Below are positions 59,366-64,000 of a stretch of 64,000 nucleotides of DNA, one piece after another (position 1 is the stretch's first letter; each line of letters begins with the position of its first letter). The notes beneath the pieces are model-generated. The model saw nothing but the letters and a program-made list of their open reading frames with translations. It did not search any database and had not been told where the DNA came from. The DNA lies in the NCBI GenBank assembly GCA_049324115.1, contig JBMOMN010000005.1, positions 95,987 to 159,986 of the forward strand, written 5' to 3'. The position numbers were made by a program, and so were the translations under genes. This stretch comes from UBA5796 sp040752455. GTDB lineage: Bacteria; Chloroflexota; Anaerolineae; Anaerolineales; Villigracilaceae.

Positions 59366-59470
59366 GAGTCGGCGGAGGATTCAAATCGTCCGGGCAGACG
59401 ATTTAAAACGTCTCACCGGAGGATTGCAATCGTCTCACCGGAGGATTTAAATCGTCCGGTGAGACGATTT
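59366..59470. repeat. About 22-bp tandem and inverted units
   Basis: Units built on CGTCTCACCGGAGGATT(T/G)(A/C)AAT begin near 59409 and 59431, with a diverged copy near 59366. CGTCTCACCGGA (59431-59442) pairs with TCCGGTGAGACG (59455-59466). The spacer 59141-59590 otherwise holds no gene. Confidence 0.65.
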
Positions 59471-59590
59471 TGCCTGAAAAGACGCCCCCATTTCTTCCCA
59501 AAAGGGCCGAAATGGGTGGGCGGGGAGGCAGAGGGAAGGCCGAGATCAGGCCGGGAGTTCCTCTTCCGAAAGTACCGCTATAATACACCC

Positions 59591-60247
59591 ATGCTCACCA
59601 CCATTTTCTTCGACCTCGACGACACCCTCTACCCGGCCTCCTCCGGCCTGTGGATGGAGATCAAGGAGCGCATGAACGTTTACATGCGCGAGCGGATGGG
59701 CTTCCCGCCGGAGCAGATCCCCTACCTGCGCGAAAAGTATTTCCGCGAGTACGGCACCACCCTGCGCGGCCTGATGGCTTATCACCACGTGGACGAAGCC
59801 GACTTCCTGGCCTTCGTGCATGACCTTCCGCTCGACCGCTACCTCGCCCCGGACCCCGGCCTGCGGGCCGTTATCGGATCGCTCCCGACCCGCAACCTGG
59901 TCTTCACCAACGCCGACAGCGGCCACGCCGGGCGGGTCATCTCCGCTCTCGGCCTGGACGGGTTGTTCGAGGCGGTCGTGGACGTGGTGGCGGTCGCCCC
60001 ATATTGCAAGCCGAACCCTGAAGCCTTCGGGATTGCCATGCGCCTGGCCGGGGAAAGTGATCCGTCCCGCTGCCTGATGATTGACGACCAGCTTCGCACC
60101 GTCAAGGCTGCCCGGGACCTGGGCATGCTCTCGCTGCTGATCGCCGACCGTCCCTCGGACGAGGCCGATTTCACCCTCTCCCGCCTGCATGACCTCCCGT
60201 TCGTGTTGAACGGGCGGCTATTGGACCCGCGAGTGCGTCGTACCTGA
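59591..60247 (+). CDS. HAD-superfamily pyrimidine 5'-nucleotidase-like phosphatase
   Basis: 218 residues from the ATG at 59591; the longer frame upstream is non-conserved. HAD motifs: FFDLDDTLYP (I, nucleophile Asp), VFTNADS (II), Lys in APYCKPNPEAF (III) and MIDDQLRTV (IV). The DDTLYPxSSG opening and small cap (about 15-95) match the Sdt1/Phm8 pyrimidine-5'-nucleotidase group that dephosphorylates UMP/CMP. Monocistronic. Confidence 0.9.
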   Translation: MLTTIFFDLDDTLYPASSGLWMEIKERMNVYMRERMGFPPEQIPYLREKYFREYGTTLRGLMAYHHVDEADFLAFVHDLPLDRYLAPDPGLRAVIGSLPTRNLVFTNADSGHAGRVISALGLDGLFEAVVDVVAVAPYCKPNPEAFGIAMRLAGESDPSRCLMIDDQLRTVKAARDLGMLSLLIADRPSDEADFTLSRLHDLPFVLNGRLLDPRVRRT

Positions 60248-60442
60248 CCAAAAGGCAAAATCTTGTTAAGCGAGGCCCTTTTCCGCTTGAAATGAACCTG
60301 TTTGGGTAGGTGCGACGCACCCTCCAGGCATTTACGTTCTTCTTACATCTTTGCATTATCCTTATCATCCTGTATTAATTTAGGCATGATAATTTTATTG
60401 ATTGGAGAGCATTCGGTAATTCAGAGTAGCGCCCGTCACGAC

Positions 60443-60507
60443 AGACTTCGGAAGTCTTTTTCGGAGTCTTTACGACCGGGAGGCTTCCTGAGAGACTTCC
60501 GAAGTCT
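60443..60507. repeat. Paired 15-bp palindromes
   Basis: AGACTTCGGAAGTCT (60443-60457) and AGACTTCCGAAGTCT (60493-60507) are each palindromic and are reverse complements of each other, so they can form one 15-bp stem. They lie 40-105 bp upstream of the S41 protease gene. The spacer 60248-60548 has no gene. Confidence 0.7.
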
Positions 60508-60548
60508 TTCAGTCTTTCCATAAAGCCGCATTACCTTTAGGAGGTCCC

Positions 60549-61835
60549 ATGAATAAAGCGCTCAAATATATCCTGGCGTTCCTGGTCGTGTCCATGCTGG
60601 TCACGGGCGCGTTTGCCGGCGGGTTTGTGACCGGCCGCTTTTTCCTGCCGCCGGCGCCCGGCGCGGAACCGCCCGCTTTTGGTTCGCCCTCGATACCTTC
60701 CCCGCTGCCGATGGCTCCGATCAGCACGCCGGAGGCCTCCAATACGGCCACCCCCTCCGACCTGCAAACCCTGTTCAAGCCGTTCTGGGAGACCTGGCAA
60801 CTGGTCCACGACGAATACGTTGACCAGCCGGTGGACGACCTGGCCCTGATGCGCGGCGCCATCCGCGGCATGTTGGAAGCCCTGGGCGACCAGCACACCT
60901 CGTACATGGACCCGGCCCAATACACGGATGCGACCACCGATCTCTCCGGCGAATATGAAGGCATCGGCGCCTGGGTGGACATCACCGGCGAGTACCTGAC
61001 CATCGTCTCCCCGATGACCGGTTCCCCCGCCGAGAAAGCCGGGATCAAGCCCGGCGACAAGATCATCGCCATTGACGGCGAAGACATGACCGGCATAGAC
61101 GGCGAACTGGTGCGCCGCAAGGTGCTCGGCCCGGCCGGGACGACCGTCCGCCTGACGATCAGCCGCGAGGGCCTGGAAGAACCGCTGGACATCGAAGTCA
61201 CCCGCGCCCGCATCACCGTCCCCAGCGTGGAAAGCAAGATGCTCGAGGACAACCTGGCCTACGTCAAGCTCAACACCTTCGGCGAGAACACCACCACCGA
61301 ACTACGCGGCCAGCTCGAAACCCTGCTGGCCCAGAACCCCGACGGCCTGATCCTGGACCTGCGCAACAACGGCGGCGGCTACCTGATCACAGCCATCGAG
61401 GTCGTGTCCGAGTTCGTGGGCAACGGGGTCGTCATGTACGAGGAATACGGCGACGGCACGCGGCAGACCTTCGAGGCCCAGCCGGGCGGACTGGCGACCC
61501 AGATCCCGCTGGTGGTCCTGGTCAACGAGGGCACGGCCTCGGCCTCGGAAATCGTCGCTGGTGCGGTCCAGGATTACGGTCGCGGCAAGCTCGTCGGCGT
61601 CACCTCCTTCGGCAAGGGATCGGTCCAGACCTGGATCCCGCTCTCCGACAACCAGGGCGCGGTGCGGGTCACGGTTGCCAAATGGCTGACGCCGGACGGA
61701 CGCACCATCCACCAACTGGGCCTGACGCCGGACGTGGTCGTCGAAATGACCCCTGAAGACTACGACGCCGGGCGCGATCCGCAACTGGACAAGGCCGTGG
61801 AAGTAATGCTCGAATTGGTCGCCGGAGGCAATTGA
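60549..61835 (+). CDS. ctpA: C-terminal processing protease (S41)
   Basis: 428 residues. N-terminal signal anchor (about 7-27), Pro-rich linker, PDZ domain about 125-215 (GIGAWVDITGEYLTIVSPMTGSPAEKAGIKPGDKIIAIDGEDM), protease domain with catalytic Ser in NEGTASASEIVAGA and Lys in SFGKGSVQ, typical for Ctp. Acts outside the membrane on C-terminal ends of exported proteins. AGGAGG ribosome site. Starts an operon with the YugP-type metallopeptidase 2 bp downstream. Confidence 0.95.
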   Translation: MNKALKYILAFLVVSMLVTGAFAGGFVTGRFFLPPAPGAEPPAFGSPSIPSPLPMAPISTPEASNTATPSDLQTLFKPFWETWQLVHDEYVDQPVDDLALMRGAIRGMLEALGDQHTSYMDPAQYTDATTDLSGEYEGIGAWVDITGEYLTIVSPMTGSPAEKAGIKPGDKIIAIDGEDMTGIDGELVRRKVLGPAGTTVRLTISREGLEEPLDIEVTRARITVPSVESKMLEDNLAYVKLNTFGENTTTELRGQLETLLAQNPDGLILDLRNNGGGYLITAIEVVSEFVGNGVVMYEEYGDGTRQTFEAQPGGLATQIPLVVLVNEGTASASEIVAGAVQDYGRGKLVGVTSFGKGSVQTWIPLSDNQGAVRVTVAKWLTPDGRTIHQLGLTPDVVVEMTPEDYDAGRDPQLDKAVEVMLELVAGGN

Positions 61836-61837
61836 CC

Positions 61838-62533
61838 ATGTTCTTCTTCAACTCAAGTTACCTGATCTATATGCTGCCCGCCTTCATCCTGATGGCGCTG
61901 ACCTCCTGGTACGTCCGCTCGGCGTACAACAAATGGGGGCGTGTCCCGGCCCGCAGCCGGGTGACGGGCTATGAAGCCGCCCAGCGCCTGATCTCCCGCA
62001 GCGGGTTGTACGGCGTGCAGATCGAAGGCATCGCCGGGGAAATGACCGACCATTACGATCCCCGCGACAAGACCCTGCGCCTGTCGCGCGGCGTGGCCCA
62101 GGGCGGATCGGTGGCCTCGCTGGCGATTGCCGCCCACGAACTGGGCCATGCCATGCAGGATTCGGAAGATTACCTGCCCCTGCGTTTCCGGGCCGCCCTG
62201 GTGCCGGTGGTCAATATCGGCTCGAACCTGGGCTGGATCCTGATCATGGCCGGGCTGCTCCTGCGCTGGACCGACCTGGCCTGGCTGGGGGTGCTGGTCT
62301 TCGCCGGCGGGGCGGTCTTTGCCCTGGCGACCCTCCCGGTCGAACTCAACGCCTCGGCCCGCGCCCGGGTCCTGCTGCGGGATACCGGCCTGATCCAGAC
62401 TGACGAGGAGCAGCGCGGCGTCAACACCGTGCTCAACGCCGCCGCCCTCACCTACGTGGCCGGGCTGATCACGGCCATCCTTCAATTGTTGTACTTCGCT
62501 TCGCTGGTCGGCGGCAGCAGCCGCCGGCGCTGA
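61838..62533 (+). CDS. YugP-type membrane zinc metallopeptidase
   Basis: 231 residues from the ATG at 61838. Zinc motif HELGH (AIAAHELGHAMQD, near residue 97) and family landmarks AAQRLISRSGLYGVQIEGI..., MTDHYDPRDKTLRLS. N-terminal helix plus two or three C-terminal helices anchor it in the membrane. PF04298-like peptidases have no well-defined substrate. Almost touching the Ctp protease gene; the two may work together on envelope proteins. Confidence 0.94.
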   Translation: MFFFNSSYLIYMLPAFILMALTSWYVRSAYNKWGRVPARSRVTGYEAAQRLISRSGLYGVQIEGIAGEMTDHYDPRDKTLRLSRGVAQGGSVASLAIAAHELGHAMQDSEDYLPLRFRAALVPVVNIGSNLGWILIMAGLLLRWTDLAWLGVLVFAGGAVFALATLPVELNASARARVLLRDTGLIQTDEEQRGVNTVLNAAALTYVAGLITAILQLLYFASLVGGSSRRR

Positions 62534-62563
62534 ACCAGATGGAGCAACGATGGAGCCACGATG

Positions 62564-62588
62564 CCCCCGGCAAAACCGGGGGTTTTTT
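62564..62588 (+). terminator. Intrinsic terminator after the metallopeptidase gene
   Basis: CCCCCGG (62564-62570) pairs with CCGGGGG (62576-62582) around CAAAA and is followed by six T. It lies only 20 bp before the next start codon, so it could also attenuate that gene. Confidence 0.9.
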
Positions 62589-62607
62589 CTTCGGTATAAT
62601 CCGCCCC

Positions 62608-63606
62608 ATGCGGAAACTCTTCATCGCGCTGGTCTTCTTCCTGGCGATTGGGTTGGTCATTTTCAGTTTTTCCGAACTCGAGAATATCGCCGCCACCCTC
62701 CAAAAGAGCAACCTGCTCTTCGTCCTGGCTGCCCTGGCCGTCGAACTGCTCTGGCTGCTGAACGTGGCCCTGACCTACCGATCCTTTTACCGCCTACTGG
62801 GGCTGGACGAAGGCCTGGGCCACCTGGCCCTGGTGGTCGCAGCCGTCAACTTCGTCAACGTGGTCGCGCCGACCGCCGGGATGGGCGGGATGGCCCTCTT
62901 CGTGGACAACGGCCGCAAACGCGGCCATTCGCCCGGCCGGGTCACGGCCGCCGGGGCGCTCTTCCTGTTCTTCGATTACCTGGCCTTCCTGGCCGTGTTG
63001 GCCCTGGGGTTGGTGGTGCTCTTCCGCCGCAACAACCTGGACGCGGGCGAGATCACAGCCTCCCTGGTCATTGTCAGCATCGCCTCCGCGCTGGGGATTT
63101 TGCTTTACACCGGCTCCCGCTCCGCCTCCCGGCTTGGGGATGTCCTGGCCCGGCTGGCGCGGCGTGTGAACCGGATCGTCCGCCCGTTCATCAAACGGGA
63201 CTACCTGGACGAATCCCGCGCCCATGCCTTTGCCTGCGAGATCGGCGAGGGACTGGCCGGCCTGCGCGCTGACCCCAGGCGTTTGCTATGGCCCATGCTT
63301 TTCTCCCTGGCCAACAAGGCCCTGCTGCTCGGCATCCTGCTGCTGGTCTTCCTGGCTTTTGGCGTCCCCTTTTCCGCCGGGACGGTCATCGCCGGGTTTG
63401 CCATCGGCTACCTGTTCCTGATCGTCTCGCCGACGCCGAACGGGGTGGGGGTGGTGGAGGGGGTGCTGGCGCTGGCGCTCAAGTCCCTGCGGGTGGAGTG
63501 GAGCCAGGCGGTGGTCGTCACCCTGGTCTACCGCGCCATCACCTTCTGGTTCCAACTGGCCGTGGGAGCCGTGGCGTTCCGGCTCTTGAACCGGCGACGC
63601 ATCTGA
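62608..63606 (+). CDS. LPG-synthase-type flippase-domain membrane protein
   Basis: 332 residues from the ATG at 62608. Eight to nine membrane helices with the UPF0104/LPG_synthase_TM pattern: NFVNVVAPTAGMGGMALFV, RVTAAGALFLFFDYLAFLAVL, AIGYLFLIVSPTPNGVGVVEGVLALAL and the final LVYRAITFWFQLAVGAVAF. The C-terminal aminoacyl-transferase domain of MprF is absent, so it belongs to the stand-alone membrane group of uncertain lipid-related function. Start lies in the T-rich tail after a terminator, with a possible TATAAT-like element (TATAAT at about 62595). Confidence 0.9.
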   Translation: MRKLFIALVFFLAIGLVIFSFSELENIAATLQKSNLLFVLAALAVELLWLLNVALTYRSFYRLLGLDEGLGHLALVVAAVNFVNVVAPTAGMGGMALFVDNGRKRGHSPGRVTAAGALFLFFDYLAFLAVLALGLVVLFRRNNLDAGEITASLVIVSIASALGILLYTGSRSASRLGDVLARLARRVNRIVRPFIKRDYLDESRAHAFACEIGEGLAGLRADPRRLLWPMLFSLANKALLLGILLLVFLAFGVPFSAGTVIAGFAIGYLFLIVSPTPNGVGVVEGVLALALKSLRVEWSQAVVVTLVYRAITFWFQLAVGAVAFRLLNRRRI

Positions 63607-63679
63607 ACCAGCCCCTTCCCGGTTCGATCAATGGGGGTTATCCTCTTTCCAACGCAGACGTAGAAAAATATTACATCCG

Positions 63680-63707
63680 TTGACAATAATATCAATCTCC
63701 GTATAAT
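63680..63707 (+). promoter_or_regulatory. Consensus sigma-70 promoter of the terminal MFS gene
   Basis: TTGACA (63680-63685) and TATAAT (63702-63707) match both hexamers fully, with a 16-bp spacer, 51 bp before the ATG at 63758. It is the best promoter match in the window. Confidence 0.85.
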
Positions 63708-63757
63708 AAATTCAGAAAATTTAATTCAAACTTCAATTAATTTGATACAGGAGAAAT

Positions 63758-64000
63758 ATGCAAAGCGCAACCAACCGCCCGCAAGGCATGGCCGCTTTCG
63801 TGGTGATCTGGGCCGGGCAGGTCATCTCCATCCTCGCTTCAGGGATGAGCGGTTTTGCCCTGACCCTCTGGATCTATACTCCAAACGGGCAAGTTCTTTA
63901 CTTTTTACGAAACCCAGTTTGTGCATATATGTGGCGTTCTGCGGCGATTTTTGCAGCCATAACCCATATATGGCGGTCTATAATTGCTCAACTCATTTTG
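63758..64000 (+). pseudogene. MFS transporter N-terminus, apparently interrupted by foreign sequence
   Basis: AGGAG ribosome site, then about 40 residues typical of MFS macrolide-efflux-like proteins (MAAFVVIWAGQVISILASG, MSGFALTLWIY). Directly after Tyr40 (about 63877) the composition drops to AT-rich sequence and the translation (TPNGQVLYFLRNPVCAYMW) no longer resembles an MFS second helix. The frame stays open to the window edge. An insertion sequence or other element probably starts here; proof needs the sequence to the right. Confidence 0.55.

Overview
The window looks like a chromosomal segment of an uncultured or little-studied member of the Chloroflexota, most likely class Anaerolineae. 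This is an inference from GC-rich housekeeping genes, families common in that class (DUF2270/DUF2179 protein, long acidic TPR protein, 7TM/GAF histidine kinases, HYR/LamG giant surface protein) and intergenic spaces full of short dispersed palindromes. No 16S rRNA is present to confirm it. Only one stable RNA was found, a tmRNA; there are no tRNAs, rRNAs or CRISPR arrays.

Layout. 0-9.3 kb: secreted proteins (subtilisin-like protease cut by the left edge, YjbQ, a small exported protein, a 1722-residue surface protein) with a degenerate receiver protein translationally coupled to the surface protein. 9.3-12.8 kb: a NarL-type response regulator and a GAF/PAS histidine kinase. 12.8-19.6 kb: a metal-handling island (ArsR/SmtB repressor, CDF exporter, P1B-4 ATPase, YnfA, Sco1, PCuAC, rhodanese, small membrane proteins), all on +, flanked by a 39-bp direct repeat whose right copy is the 3' end of an MFS gene. 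19.6-25 kb: MFS, DUF2270, cold-shock protein and a 7TM/GAF kinase. 25.1-35.3 kb: a GH13-like enzyme, pyrimidine nucleoside phosphorylase, a TPR protein with an array of Pro-Asp-Trp-Leu motifs, Ndk, RsfS, ThpR and a CheY-like protein. 35.3-35.9 kb: a 17-bp minisatellite. 35.9-48.5 kb: one long minus-strand block for polyamine uptake and catabolism (PotABCD-type transporter, three class-III aminotransferases, aldehyde dehydrogenase, saccharopine dehydrogenase-like enzyme) with an Lrp/AsnC regulator at each end. 48.6-49.0 kb: ssrA. 49.2-52.3 kb: an overlapping trio of receiver-CpaE ATPase, sirtuin and GAF histidine kinase. 52.4-55.5 kb: MDR dehydrogenase, EamA half-transporter and MutL. 55.6-59.2 kb: an AT-rich accessory region with a BglII-like endonuclease, a neighbouring unknown protein, a methyltransferase remnant and a PIN-toxin remnant. 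59.6-64 kb: HAD phosphatase, S41 protease, YugP-type metallopeptidase, flippase-like membrane protein, and an MFS gene whose reading frame appears to be broken by foreign sequence at the right edge.

The most interesting items are: a rhodanese with an in-frame UGA exactly where its active-site motif expects Cys, followed at once by a foldable hairpin (candidate selenoprotein, otherwise a nonsense allele); the att-like repeats bounding the metal island; six heptamers phased at exactly 11 bp upstream of the pseudo-receiver/surface-protein operon; a restriction endonuclease that keeps its catalytic residues beside a methyltransferase gene that lost its core; and a palindromic mini-element that inserted in frame into the metal ATPase. 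All family calls come from reading the sequence; no database search was run.
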